Made by a program: the position numbers and the translations under genes. Shown in pieces: positions 33,201 to 44,589 of a DNA stretch of 64,000 bases (within the stretch, counting starts at the first letter, position 1; each line of letters starts with the position of its first letter). The DNA is from Chionoecetes opilio (Eukaryota > Arthropoda > Malacostraca > Decapoda > Majidae). Below the pieces are notes generated by a model, which saw only the letters and a list, made by a program, of their open reading frames with translations, made no database searches and was not told where the DNA came from. The stretch lies in the NCBI GenBank assembly GCA_016584305.1, contig JACEEZ010025357.1, positions 279,501-343,500 on the forward strand. Reading direction: 5' to 3'.

Positions 33201-34890
33201 AATGTAGGTAACACCCAGTGTAAACAAAAATTTAAATTCGGGTATGGTTAGGGTTTTCAAAATTTTCAAGTAGGATGCAGCAACATAATATTAGATAGTG
33301 ACCTATCACAGTAGTGATTTCAATATCTGTTCATAATCCTGTGGTGTTTTACCAGTAGGGTTCCATGCTTCCACCATGCTTGTCAAGATTGTGTACCGTA
33401 ATGAAACTAGGCTATAGGCCTATATCACTTCTAAAGGTAATTCCCAAAACAGTGTTTAAATTTCAATCAAATTAAAATATGCCAAATTGCATAAATCATC
33501 TGCATTTATTATAAATAATTATAATTTAGTTTCCCTTCTGGAAGGTACAGAAGCACTTCCATGATAAGTACTTTATGTAGGGTAATAAAAGTATTAATAG
33601 GATTGCAAATATATATTAAAAAAAAAAAATCCAGGAACTTCAAAGTCAAAATATAATTTCACTTTTTTTACTTCACTTTGTAATTGATAAATTGCTTGCA
33701 CTATTATATTGCTAATATAAATTGATTTGATTTCATCACTAGGGTCCATTTCAGGGGAAATGTGTTGCCCTATCAACTGTGTTGATTTTTTATTTTCATT
33801 TTTTTTTTTTACTTATCGAAAAATATCCTGTATTGGAGCGTCTCACCTAGGATGGCCGTAGTTTTAGTTTTTTTTCGGCCTATTTTCATTTGTTTTATCA
33901 TGTTCCCAGAGTTGTGCTTACACATAATGTAGCCATATCAATTTTGTAATCCCATAATAAAAATTCAGATTTCACTCACTTTTTTTTTCCGATTAAAAAA
34001 AAAAGGTACGTAAAATCCCAACCCACCTACACCAATACCAAGCCCAATCAAGCACCACACCATCCGCTTCAAGGCCGAACACCCCAAACCCTTTCAAGGG
34101 AACACGCCACTGTTCATCCACCCTTTAAATTTCTTCATTCAAACAAATAGACGCTTACACTAAACATTTCCCCGCCGTCACGGCTCCAATATATCACGTA
34201 CCGTCCTGTCACGTAACGGTTTCTGGGGAAGAATATTTAACGTAATGAGACTGTGCCGTGCTGAAAATTTGTCGTTTTCTCAAGGCTTTATGTACCCAAA
34301 ACAATATCTTTTTAGAGTTCAACTCCTCTTCTTCATCCAAAGAAGGGTAAAATGCAAATTTCTTAACCATAGCCTCTGAGGCACCATGCCTGCTAGGGGT
34401 GAGCAGGAACTGCCGAAAATGATGGAAACCCGTGACGAAAGTGTGAATACAAGGCAGGGCTGACGGAACCTCGCCATGATTTCAGAGTGTGAAACCACTT
34501 CATGTACCTTTCCCTGAGGAAGACTAACATAGTCATCAACCCTCGCGACTGGTAGGTTCGCGTTCTAGGTGTAAACCCAGGGCAAATATCGTCTATCCCC
34601 CCAAACGGTCCATTCAACAATTAAAACAAAACAACAGGAGAATGTTACCTTACAGTGTTACTAAATAACCTTCTTTAAATTTTTCTTTTTGGGGACAACC
34701 ACGATTTTGAGGCCGAAATTAAGTCCTCCTGAATAGTTTGAGTTTTGAATAATCTTGCTCTCGTTTTGTCGGAAAAATCAATTTTGTTAATGTGTGGGGG
34801 GGGGGGGGGTAACCTCCTCCAGTCCGCCCCGGCAAAACATTGCTACTCTTACATGCCATATATGGAATTTTCGTTTTTCTTATCATCTTT
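30298..34890 (+). repeat. Direct duplication, copy 2 (indel-rich)
   Basis: It follows 25458-30228 along its full length but is about 180 bases shorter, with many one- to few-base deletions and homopolymer changes. It contains decayed repeats of the hAT C-terminal region (30600-30880), the MITE-C and MITE-F pieces, and the ACCGTATT end (31702). The error pattern looks more like unpolished long-read sequence than substitution-type divergence. Confidence 0.85.
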
Positions 34891-35450
34891 TACTAAAACC
34901 AAACCCCACCTCTAACCTAACTAACTATTTAACCTACCTAACTTCTGGCGAAAAAAACGTTAGATTTTGGTAAGTTAATGCCATTATTATTCAATTGCGC
35001 CATGGGAAATGGGCTCAAAAACTCAAATGAAGAAAAGCTACACGAGAGTAGGTAAGAATCCTAGACTTTGAAAGCCACTACCAAAATAATCCAATTCTAT
35101 ACTGCAAATTTTCCACAATCTAAACACATAGCAGAAAGAACACAAGGCATACCTACAACTTTAATCTAAGTTATATGTCAAGGTAGAAAATAGGAAAATA
35201 TCAATTCGTGGGGGCTCCTGCAATATTTATGATTTAGACCGATTTTGGTTACCTGTCATTCTCTTTACATTTTACTAGTATAATTTTCATTCACATTCAC
35301 GCACTGTGAATATTGGGGTTAGGTACATGCTCATAATCATTTGCTTTCCCCTACAAATACTTTTTTTTTTTAAATAACCTTTGCTAAATTTACAAAAACA
35401 AAATTTCCCTCAAAAAACACCAATATTATTTTTCTCAAAGCTCATTGTAA
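34891..35450 (+). repeat. Left inner arm of a palindrome
   Basis: It matches the reverse complement of 35480-36060, for example ACCCCACCTCTAACCTAAC (34905) against GTTAGGTTGAGGTGGGGT (36013), and CTAAACACATAGCAGAAA (35119) against its inverted form near 35793-35810. The centre is near 35460. Arms differ by scattered substitutions and indels. Confidence 0.8.
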
Positions 35451-35479
35451 AATAGGGGTGCGTCTATGCCGGAAATTTC

Positions 35480-37006
35480 GTACTATTTGAGAAAAAAAAA
35501 ATATTAGTGTTTTGAGGAAATTTATTTTAAACGTATATATAAAAAAAAAAAATTAAAAAAAAAGGGTTTTTTAAAGGGGAAACCAAATTATTTTGGATCA
35601 TTTTACCCAAATACATATTCACAGTGAAATTTAATGTGAATAAAAAAATTAACAAGTTAAATGTAAAGAAATGTGTAGGGTAACCAAAATCAGTATCATT
35701 TATTGCATGATGCTCACGAATTGATGTTCTAATATATCTACATGACATTTAGCTTAGATTTAATGTTGTAGGTATGCCTTTGTTGTTTTTCTGCTATGTG
35801 TTTAGACTTTTGGAAAATTTGCAGTAAGGTATGGTATTTTTTCGGTTGGGCTTTCAAAGTCCTAGGTTTTCTTACTCCATTATCGTGTATCTTTTTTATT
35901 CTGTGTATTTTGACCCCCATTTCCCATGCGCAATCGAATATTAATGGCATTACATGCACTACAAAATCTACAGTATTTCAGTCAGAAGTTTATTTAGGTT
36001 AAATCAGATTGGGTTAGGTTGAGGTGGGGTTTGGTTTACAGAAGATATAGGGGATACACGAAAATTACCAATACTATGCAGTGTGAAGCTTAGCAATGTT
36101 GCGGGGCGGGCCTGAAGGGGCAGGGGGGCCCACCCCCCCCCCCCCCACATGTAAACAAACATTGATTTCGAACAAAACGAGAGCGATTAATTCAAAAGCC
36201 CAAAACTATCAGGAAACTAAGTTTCGGCCTCGAAATCGGGGGTTGCCCAATAAAAATTTTACCCAGATATTAAGGTAACACTGTCAGGTAACCATCTTTA
36301 CCTTTTTGTTATTGTTGAAGGGACGGATGTCAGGATCGAAGAATTCGCCATGGTTACACCTGTGAATCTATCACAGTCGCGAGGGTTGATTAGTTTTCCT
36401 CAGGAAGGTACATGTCAAGGCATGATGGTATGGTGTGATTGGGCCCTTGAGGCGGATGAGGTTGTGGGACCGTGATGGGTCTTGGTCTTGGTGTAATGGG
36501 GAAGGCTTCTGTCCTGTCTACAGGTACCGTTGCAGCATTTTTACTTGCACTCTTTCCAGTTACAGTTTACAATTTCCTTATCCATAGAGATACAGGGGTG
36601 AGGATTGAGGGATCGAGGTGGTATAAAGGCCAACCCTGTCTCCCATCCATTTACAGTGGAGAGCGGCGGCGGGACTGCAGGAGGAGGGTGATGTTTACAT
36701 ATGACGGCCATCTTGGCAGCAGAAACAGCCACCTTGTTGCCCCACCTTTTGTTTTCTCTTAAACTCCAACTTTTTCTTTGGTAATACGCATTACTGTTGA
36801 TATTATTAGTAACAGAGTTACAAATTTGTGTTCAGTGGTCTACTACTCATCACAGATCACTCCAGACCCCCTTAATAATACAACACCGGCCATTCTGCCT
36901 TCTCTGCCCGACCTCTCATTAGTAATATGGCCGCATTAGACGCAGGGTGAATTTTGCATTCCTTTTCTTTGAAAAAAACTGCGTCTTATGCGCCGGCAAA
37001 TACGGT
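35480..37006 (-). repeat. Right arm of the palindrome and fold-back element
   Basis: Reading inverted, it follows 35450 back to 34870 and then parts of the left arm of the fold-back element down to its terminal ACCGTATTTGCC. Large stretches of the left arm are missing here (for example the part corresponding to 29410-29820). It contains a C run at 36134-36147, matching the G run of the left arm. Confidence 0.75.
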
Positions 37007-37010
<4 letters not shown>

Positions 37011-37038
<28 letters not shown>

Positions 37039-37135
37039 CTGTAATTTTAATATATATATATATATATAAAATATATATATATATATATAATATATAAATA
37101 TTATATATATATATATATATAATATATATTGCTAT
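37011..37135. repeat. (TA)n microsatellite
   Basis: TA repeats with a few interruptions between the fold-back end and the hAT right end. Confidence 0.95.
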
Positions 37136-37374
37136 AAGTGATTTAGTAAATAATATCTACATTTACTACCCCAAAGTGCTTTACCTCTATTTTTGCACTA
37201 TATGCAGAGTAAACATCACATAATTGGTTTGCGGACTTGCGGTTGCGGAAGTGTGAACTTCAAGAAATTTGCGGACTTGCGCTTGCATAATGTAAGGATT
37301 GGGGTTTGCGGAAGTAGATTTTAGTTTGCGGAGCCCACCTCTGACACACACACACACACACACACACATATGAG

Positions 37375-38237
37375 TATTACACACACAGTATATGAGTTTA
37401 TTCGCTGATGATGCTAAATTACTAAGAAAAGTAGAAAGTAAAGAGGACTGTGAGGATTTACAAAAGGATCTAGATAAGATTTTCAGATGGAGGGCAAACT
37501 AGGAAATGGAGTTTAATGCCAAAAAGTGTAAAGTGATGGAAATGGGCAGTAGCAAAACGAGACAGAGAGGAAAGTATTCGATGGGAAATGAATGGATAAT
37601 CAAAACAAAGGTCGAAAAAGATCTGGGAGTATGGATTAGGGACAATTTGTCACCAGAGAAGCATATAAACAAGATCACAGGAGATACATATCAGTTGCTG
37701 AGGAATATAAGAATGGCATTCAAATATCTGGATCAAGAAATTGATAACATCTCTGATTCGACCAAGGTTGGAATATGCGGCAGTGATTTGGTCACCACAT
37801 AAAAAGAAGGATATAAGGAAGATTGAGAGAATACAAAGAGCAGCCACAAAAATGGCTCCAAGCCTGAGAATTTACCAATGAAGAAAGTCTTTCAAGACTA
37901 AAAAATCCCAACACTTGAGAAAGAAGAGAAAGGGGAGATTTATAGCAGTGTATAGAGCATCAATGGGTCTGGAAAAAATTTACAGAGAAGATCGTTTGTG
38001 TGGGACGATAGAAGTGCAAGAGGTCATGAGGAAAGAATTTGAAAAGGAAAAACATGCAAGAGAGATATAGAAAAAATACAGCTTCCCGTATAGAAGCATA
38101 GAAGCCTGGAACAACCTTGATGCAAAAGTGATTAATGCAAGAAGTATTCAGGACTTCAAAGGCAAGCTGGATAATAGTAGATTTGGAGACGGGACAGTAC
38201 GAGCATAGCTCTTTTCCCGTAGGGTTTCAACAGGTAA
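37375..38237 (+). mobile_element. CR1-like LINE family 2, copy C (3' part)
   Basis: It starts within the reverse transcriptase at the block SLFADDAKLLRK, next to CA repeats, and continues through EFNAKKCKVMEMGSSKTRQR, KVEKDLGVWIRDNLSPEK and IERIQRAATK to the family tail near 38200. The open frame 37506-37802 is one of the longer clean pieces. Its sequence at 37590-37605 (GGATAATCAAAAC) is the empty site for the Chapaev-like insertion in copy B. Confidence 0.87.
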
Positions 38238-38251
38238 ATACAAATAGGTAA

Positions 38252-38252
38252 A

Positions 38253-38287
<35 letters not shown>

Positions 38288-38422
38288 CACACACACACAC
38301 ACACACACACACCACACACGCAGCACAGCAAAGCACGCACGCACGCACGCACCCCGCACGCACGCACGCACGCGCACACAACACAACCCCACACACACAC
38401 ACCCCACACACCACACACCACA
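38252..38422. repeat. CA-rich microsatellite with CGCA variants
   Basis: CA runs broken by CC, and a GCAC section at 38330-38375. It lies between the tail of copy C and the 5' junction of copy D. Confidence 0.95.
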
Positions 38423-38559
38423 CAGAGCCAAAGAAAAAAACGAACTGAGGACGGAAAAAGGAAAAACAAATTCTATTTGGGGAGTTTTGGACCAAAAACT
38501 GAAGAAGTGGTATCTAAAAAAAAAGAGTAAGAGAAGACAGTCCAAAGGAAAAATGAAAA

Positions 38560-39260
38560 AGGATGGCAGGTATCGTATACAAATATAAATGGGCTAGAGT
38601 CAACATTAACAGAAATAAACGATTACCTGAGAGCCAAGAAACCAGACATATTAGGTCTAGTAGAAACGAAGCTGAGTGATTCTGAGGATGTGCCAGTTGG
38701 GGAGGGTCTATATAATGTATGGAGGAGAAACAGAAACCAGAAAAAGGGAGGTGGTGTAATGGTGTTAACAAGGAAGGATGTGGTAGTAGGAAATGTAGAG
38801 AAAGGAGAAGGGTGGCCGAGGTGTTTAAGGTAGAGTGGTGACGAAAAAAAGGAAGAATAAGAGACTTAGTAATCGTATACGTTCCACCTAAGACAAATTC
38901 TTGGGGGAGAGAGGAGTACGGAGACATGATAAGAGACACAAGCAAATGTTTAAAGAATACGATGGGAAATAGTGAGAACATAATTTTGATGGGAGATTTT
39001 ATCTGCAAAGAAGTTTGCTGGGAAGAATGGTATACTGAAGGAGGAGAAGACTCATGGGTGGTACATTGTTGGATTTGTAATGAATAACATCATGACTCAG
39101 TGGATTAAAGAGAACACAAGATTCAGAGGTAACGAGAACCATCAAGGGCATAGAACCTACTATTAATGAAAGAACTGGAAGTAATTAGTAAAGTAAATTA
39201 TCAGTGCCCACTTGGAAAGAGGACCATGTACTTATTGAATTTTAAGTAAATGATAGCAAA
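38560..39260 (+). pseudogene. Endonuclease domain, LINE family 2 copy D
   Basis: Readable blocks are SYTNINGLESTLTEIN, then PDILGLVETKLSDSEDVPVG (catalytic Glu), KKGGGVMVLTRKDVVVG, VIVYVPPKTNSWG, ENIILMGDF and GKxDHVLIEF-like text near 39225. The asparagine expected after GDF is replaced here by Ile (ATC), although copies A-type text has GDFN. The domain nicks the target DNA in LINE retrotransposition. Confidence 0.75.
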
Positions 39261-39638
39261 AAAGAGGGGAGAAAGAAGAACACAAGAAAGGAAGATACCC
39301 AAATTTTGGAAAAAGCAGACTTTTACGGATTAAGAACATTCTTCGGAGAGACAGATGGAGTAATTTCCATGCAGCAACGAGTACCCAGAAAAAATGGGAT
39401 GAGTTCATCCGAATTTACACCGAAAAGGGAAAAAATAGTTATGTTCCAAGGATAGTTTCAGAGAAAAGAAAAAAAATGAATGGTTAACAGAAAATGTGAA
39501 TTAGCAAGACTAGAAAGAGAAAAAACATGGAATGGTTGGAGGAAAAAAGGAGGTATCAACCTTTGGGAGAAGTACAAAACAACTAGAAATGAATATGTAA
39601 GAATCCGAAGAGAAGAAAGTAACTATGAGAGGAATATA

Positions 39639-40084
39639 CAGGAAAACCTCGTTTATCCGGCACCCTCGGGGGGGAGCGCATGCAGGATAACCTTTATTTT
39701 TGCCGTTGTTTTGAGAGTTACTCTTATGGAATCGCCCCAAAAAGCTTTTTTTTTTTCTTTCTTTTTTTCCATCACAAGGAACCGGCCAAGGGCACAAAAA
39801 AAAAGGGTAACACAAAAAGCCCGCTTAGTTTCCAGTCCCTATAAAGAAGACAGTAAGAGAATAAAATAAAAAAGAGGGGTGAGCCAATTTAGTTCGGGAG
39901 GTGTCTTGTTACTCTTCTTTTGAAAAGATGTAAGTCATAGGAAAGTGGAAAAATAGAAACAGGAAGAGAGTTCCAGAGTTTATCAGTGGAAAAAAAAAAA
40001 AAAAAAAAAAAAAGCCTGGGTCGATTAGTGCCGTTGTTTTGAGGCTGCCGTTGTTTTGAATGCCGGTTAAATGAGGTTCTCCTG
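39639..40084. mobile_element. MITE-G, complete (446 bp), TA insertion in LINE copy D
   Basis: Ends are TA|CAGGAAAACCTCGTTTATCC and GGTTAAATGAGGTTCTCCTG|TA. Other LINE copies read GGAATATAATAGAAAAATG without interruption (11637, 51276), so the insertion duplicated TA exactly. The ends resemble pogo/Tigger-type termini. Inside are a T-rich stretch near 39748-39770 and an A run at 39989-40012. No transposase. Confidence 0.88.
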
Positions 40085-40212
40085 TAATAGAAAAATGTAA
40101 GAACGAACCGAAACTTTTCTATAGATATATAAATGGAAAAATGAAAAACAAGGAAGGAATAGATAAGCTGAAGTAGAAGGCAAGTGTACGAAGATGCATT
40201 ACAACAGGCGAG

Positions 40213-41760
40213 GTGTGGAATAAGTGCTTACAGGGCTGTATTACAAGAGAAAGTGAATTTAAAACGAAAAATATAATAGCAAAAGAAAATATAATGGAAG
40301 ACATAAAAGTAGACGTAATAGAAGTAAAAAGGCTAATGGAAAGTAAAGATGTGAGAAAAGCCCCGGGTCCAGATGGAGTGTCGAACTGGATTATGAAAGA
40401 GTGCAGTAACCAACTAGCAGGAAAGTGACATAGTGTAATTGAGAGTTCACTCAAGGAGAGCAGAGTCCTGCTTGATTGGAAAAGAGCAAATATTGTGCCA
40501 ATTCACAAAGGAGGAGACAAAGAAGAAAACCCCTAAATTACAGGCCAGTAATCATTAGCAAGTGTAGTGGCAAAAAATGTGTGAAAAAATTGTGAAGGAC
40601 AGATGGTTGAAATATTTGGAAGAGACAAACACACTCGCAGGTGGCTAGTTTGGATTTAGAGAAGGAATGTCATGTACAACGAATTTATTAAGCTTTTACT
40701 CGTGAGTGATCGATGTGACACAGGAAAGAGAGGGGTGGGTCGATTGCATATACTTGGACCTAAAGAAGGCATTTGACAAGGTACCTCACAAGAGACTGCT
40801 CGGAAGCTAGAACATGTAGGAGGATTTGAAGGGTGGTTTGCTGAAGTGGATGGAAGACTTTTGAGCAACAGAGGATGAGAACAGTAATAAAAGTCAGAAG
40901 TCAGAATGGTGCAGTGTGATAAGTGGAGTTCCTCAAGGGTCAGTATTGGCCCCAGTGATGTTCTTGGTCTATGTAAATGATATGGCAGAAGGAGTAAACA
41001 GTTATATGAGTTTATTAGCTGATGATGTAAATTTTAAGAAAAGTAGAAAGTAAAGAGGACTGTGAGGATCTACAAAAGGATCTAGATAAGATTTTCAGAT
41101 GGAGTCAATTATGGGAAATGGAGTTTAATGCTAAAAGTGTAAAGTGATGGAAATGGGCAGTAGCAAAAAGAGACAGAGAGGAAAGTATTCGATGGGAAAT
41201 TAATGGATAATGAAAACAAAGGTCGAAAAAGATCTGGGAGTGTGGAATACGGATCATTTGTCACCTGAGAAGCATATAAACAAGATCACAGGAGATACAC
41301 ATCAGTTGCTGAGGAATATAAGAATGGCATTCAAATATCTGGATGAAGAGATGATTAAGAAATTTATAAAATCTTGATTCGACCAAGGTTGGAATATGCG
41401 GCAGTGATTTGGTCACCACATAAAAAAAGGATATAAGGAAGATTGAGAGAATACAAAGAGCAGCCACAAAAATGGCTCCAAGCCTGAGAGATTAACATAT
41501 GAGAAAGACTTTCAAGAAATAAAACTCCCAAAAACTTGAGAAAAGAAGAGAAGGGGAGATTTATAGCAGGTATAGAGCATCAATGGGTCTGGAAAAATTT
41601 ATAGAGAAGATCTGTTTGTGGGGACAATAGAAGTGCAAGAGGTCATGAGAAGAAATTGAAAAGGACAACAGCAAGAGAGACATAAAAAATACAGCTTTCC
41701 TTATAGAAGCATAGAAGCCGGAACAACCTGATGCAAAAGTGAAATGCAAGAATATTCAGG
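40213..41760 (+). pseudogene. Reverse transcriptase and C-terminal region, LINE family 2 copy D
   Basis: The piece 40213-40428 holds VRKAPGPDGVSNWIMKE. Further blocks are YLDLKKAFDKVPHKRLL near 40750-40800, SGVPQGSVLAPVMFLVYVND near 40925-40980 and an LADDVN-like block near 41020, where a base change and a deletion alter the FADDAKL motif. The C-terminal blocks KDLGV and IERIQRAATKM follow. This copy keeps the clearest SGVPQGS block. Confidence 0.8.
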
Positions 41761-41840
41761 ACTTCAAGCAATGGATAATAGTGATTGGGGAAAGGGACGT
41801 ACGAGCTAGTCTTTCCTGTATGTTAAACTAGGTAAATACA

Positions 41841-42190
41841 TGAACATGAGAGGTATTAGAGACACCTTGAAGAAAACACAAATAATCAAGAATAGTAAAA
41901 GAAACTGCGATTGGAGATTTAATGCAAGGAATAAAATGGGACATTTGAAGGAGGGGGAAAGAAAATGTTTGGGGAGATAGATTTTTGGAAAACGAAATAA
42001 CACACAATGACTATGGGGACAGAAAAACCGATATAGGGAATGACGAACCAGAAAACTAACCTGTTAACAAAGGTAATGCTACAAAGAGATAAATTATGGG
42101 GCCCCATCGGAAAAGTAACCCTAGATCTTAGAAGGAGCAAAAAAAAAGGGGGAAAAGGGCTTAAAAGGAAAGAAAAAAAGAATTGGGTAA
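41841..42190 (+). other. Unassigned, possibly another LINE endonuclease fragment
   Basis: After the copy D tail, the text includes IGDLMQGIKWD-like or GDFNARNKMGHLKEG-like readings near 41900-41960, depending on one base. That would fit the GDFN block of a LINE endonuclease. Nothing else in the stretch confirms it. Confidence 0.35.
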
Positions 42191-42199
42191 AAAGGAGCA

Positions 42200-42331
<132 letters not shown>

Positions 42332-42479
42332 AATTTTTGGGAAAAAAACTTACAATTGGAAAAAACTGAAAAAAATAATAAAAAAAAAGAAGAAATTGGG
42401 GGGGCTGGGAAATTGGGAAATAAAAAAGGAAAAATTAAAAACGATGGGGGGGCAAAAAAAGGAAAAACTACATTATTTC

Positions 42480-42934
42480 ATTTTAAACTTTCTCCTTTTT
42501 AAATTAAAACTCTAAATACTTGCGTATCAATTACATTTTTACATGTTTTTTTTATGATATTTGACCTTCACATTGGCGATTTTCTCTGGCATCAATAAGT
42601 CTTTCAAATACAAGACCTTACTCTACTGCTAAAACATATGTTCATATGTAGTGGTCATTTTGACCATCTACAACCGTTGTTACCATTATGTAGTGCCCCC
42701 CTTGAGTGTACTCTACAGCCCTGGTTATACTGCTGCCACCACCCACATTAAGTGGGAAAATATATGTATAAACAAAAAAAAAAGATTTAAGAAAATATGT
42801 AAGTACTGGTTGGAAACTGAATGACAACGCGTTAATATATTTCTAATTATAATATATTTAACTCTTTACTGTCTCACTTGTAATTATTATACATTTACAA
42901 GTTATCTTAATATTAAGTTCCCTTCCCTCCTAGC
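42480..42934 (+). other. ACTR8 intron sequence, no feature seen
   Basis: AT-rich sequence without recognisable repeat or coding block. Confidence 0.4.
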
Positions 42935-43145
42935 GATACGCATGCGAAATGCCAAGTCGTTATCCAAATATAGTTTTACTATCTTTGGTAACCCTTCGGT
43001 TGCACTGTCACCAAATATTAACATACGCCATGTAATGCTCAAAGTCGTCATCCTAATCTAGTTTACTATCTCTGGTAACTTCATCGCACTGTTACCCCTT
43101 AACGATACGCATGCGTAATGCTCAAGTCGTCATCCTAATCTAATG
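42935..43145 (+). repeat. Minisatellite, about 2.5 units of about 80 bases
   Basis: Each unit has the order GATACGCATGCG-AATGC, CAAGTCGTCATCC-AATCTAG, TTTACTATCTCTGGTAAC and TCGCACTGTTACC. Units start near 42935, 43021 and 43102; the third is cut after AATCTAATG. The units differ by substitutions and short indels. Confidence 0.75.
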
Positions 43146-44018
43146 TATACGTAGTCTATCCCATTTCCCAACTTTCCCTCTCACTTATTTTTCTATTTCC
43201 TTCTTTCTCCTTGTCCTCCACGGCTGGCTGTGACATGTTGTAGTTGCCCCCTCTGCTAATTTGTGAGCGCTTGGCCCCCTGTCCGCCAACACATCCTACC
43301 TTTGGGGACCCTAAGTAATACACTTTATTAGTCCTGGTCACAAAAGGAATCACCAGTAAGTCATGTCTACATCTCTAGTTAACAAACATTTCATAACATA
43401 CCTTTACCAAGGGCGAGAATATCACCTCCCCCAGGCGACTTAACTCAATGAAAGTCGAGCTGCTTCTAAAAAGATCCTAACCTAGAATCCCTTTTTCACC
43501 CTCGTTTCGCTACGTGTCTAATTACTACTGGCTTAAAATATAAGCCTAACCAGTGTTCAGGAATGAGGCGTGGAGGAAAAATTCCCCGTTAGCTTATTGA
43601 TACTTATGTGTTATTTCTCTCTTCCCCTATTAATGTAATTTCTCGCATTACACATACAACACAGGGGAATGACACGGGGCTTAGCCTCGTTATCAATGAA
43701 GGTGCTTTATGGACTAAATTAAGATTTTAGGGTTTTAACAAAATATATTTGGCTTGACTTTCATGATACCAATTACTCACCAAACTGGAATCATCATTTT
43801 ATAACGATGTTCAATGTTAATATGTTTACTATTAAATGTGATGCTTGAAACACAAGGTTTACGTATGAATATTTTGAAGGTTGATAAAAGCCATGAAGAT
43901 AATTTTGTGTCTAGATTTAGTGTCACTACTTTTGCACCATAATCTCTCCTCAAAGTAGCCACTCATCTTACATGAAGCATGTTAAGGAACTTACCTAGCA
44001 AATGTTTGTCTTTTGCAG
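43146..44018 (+). other. ACTR8 intron end with splice acceptor
   Basis: I saw no mobile element here. The last 20 bases contain TTTGTCTTTTGCAG, a strong acceptor ending at 44018. Confidence 0.6.
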
Positions 44019-44144
44019 AAAGTGATGAAATGAAAAGGAAAATGTATAGTAGTATCCTGATTGTTGGGGGAGGTGCAAAATTTAAGATATCGGCAATGGC
44101 TGCAAAGTAGACTAGCCCTGCAAATTCCTGTTGCTACAGACCAG
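44019..44144 (+). CDS. ACTR8: ACTR8 (ARP8) homologue, internal exon
   Basis: Between TTTTGCAG and GTAAGA the exon reads, in phase with the previous exon, SDEMKRKMYSSILIVGGGAKF. This matches the ARP8 segment MYSSILxVGGG, part of the actin fold near the nucleotide-binding cleft. A one-base shift near 44085 then gives RQWLQSRLALQIP, which fits the helix that follows in the family. The unshifted frame stops at 44108-44110 (TAG). The final coding part (the conserved WKGG region) was not found in the window and presumably lies beyond it. Confidence 0.85.
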
Positions 44145-44589
44145 GTAAGACATTGTGAACAAAAGATGATAGTGCAGTAAGTGTAGAAGTTTCTTGTTCC
44201 ATCAGTATTCCTTTCATAAAACTAGGGAATGATAGGGTGCCCTTAAAAGGTGTATGAACTGGGGAAGCATATGTGCAGTTCTAAATTGTTTTAAATCTAC
44301 ATTTATGTGAGTATTGATTAACCCATGCAGCGTATGTAAACACAGTAAGTAACATACACATCAGTTTTCACCGATTTTTTCTTTTGTATTGCCTAAATTG
44401 GACTCATTTTTACCATGAAGTATGTCAGAACATAATAGTATGACTTATGAAGAGCTCTTAGTTGGTCAAATGGCATCACTCCTGGTTCACAGAGAGATCA
44501 CGCTATCACCTCTCTCTCTCCTTGTTGTTAATATTTTGTCAACACTGTGGTTGACGCGAGCTCTTACCTATAGCAGCCCGCCTGTGAAA
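44145..44589 (+). other. ACTR8 intron start, no repeat recognised
   Basis: It begins with the donor GTAAGA. The rest is unassigned. Confidence 0.45.

Larger units (their letters stand above)
26931..37006. mobile_element. Fold-back element with ACCGTATTTGCCGGCG ends
   Basis: The left end ACCGTATTTGCCGGCGCATA and the right end, inverted, agree for 26 bases. Further blocks are shared in inverted order: 27040-27120, 27240-27320 and 27950-28010 with the 36580-36960 region, and 29340-30230 with 36060-36500. The right arm lacks parts of the left. A second copy of the left end, followed by the same sequence, starts at 63662. No transposase was recognised. Much of its apparent length is copy 2 of the direct duplication. 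Confidence 0.6.
22706..37343 (+). mobile_element. hAT-type DNA transposon, 14.6 kb with nested insertions
   Basis: The left end is CAGAGGTGGGCACATCCGC, and the right end, read inverted, is CAGAGGTGGGCTCCGCAAAC. Motifs of the type TTTGCGGAAGT recur just inside both ends, as in hAT subterminal regions. The flanks are ACACACAC on both sides, compatible with an 8-bp duplication, although the CA context makes this weak. Transposase pieces with a hAT dimerisation region lie at 24482-26119. Nested inside are MITE-A, MITE-B, MITE-C and MITE-F pieces, a fold-back element and a direct duplication. Confidence 0.75.
38424..41838 (+). mobile_element. CR1-like LINE family 2, copy D, with a MITE inside
   Basis: The copy begins in the last part of ORF1 and covers endonuclease (about 38560-39250), linker, reverse transcriptase (40213-41140), C-terminal region and the tail at 41800-41838. 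A 446-base MITE (39639-40084) splits the linker. The 5' junction lies in a CA repeat. Frame is broken many times, but nucleotide similarity to copies B and E is high. Confidence 0.88.

Noticed and set aside
38148..38545. Cys/Val-rich minus-strand frames resembling small secreted cysteine-rich proteins
   Set aside because: They are translations of the CA/GCAC repeat at 38252-38422; cysteines come from GTGTGT.
42935..43145. A CRISPR-like array
   Set aside because: Units are about 80 bases, adjacent and similar over their whole length, with no spacers, in a eukaryotic intron.
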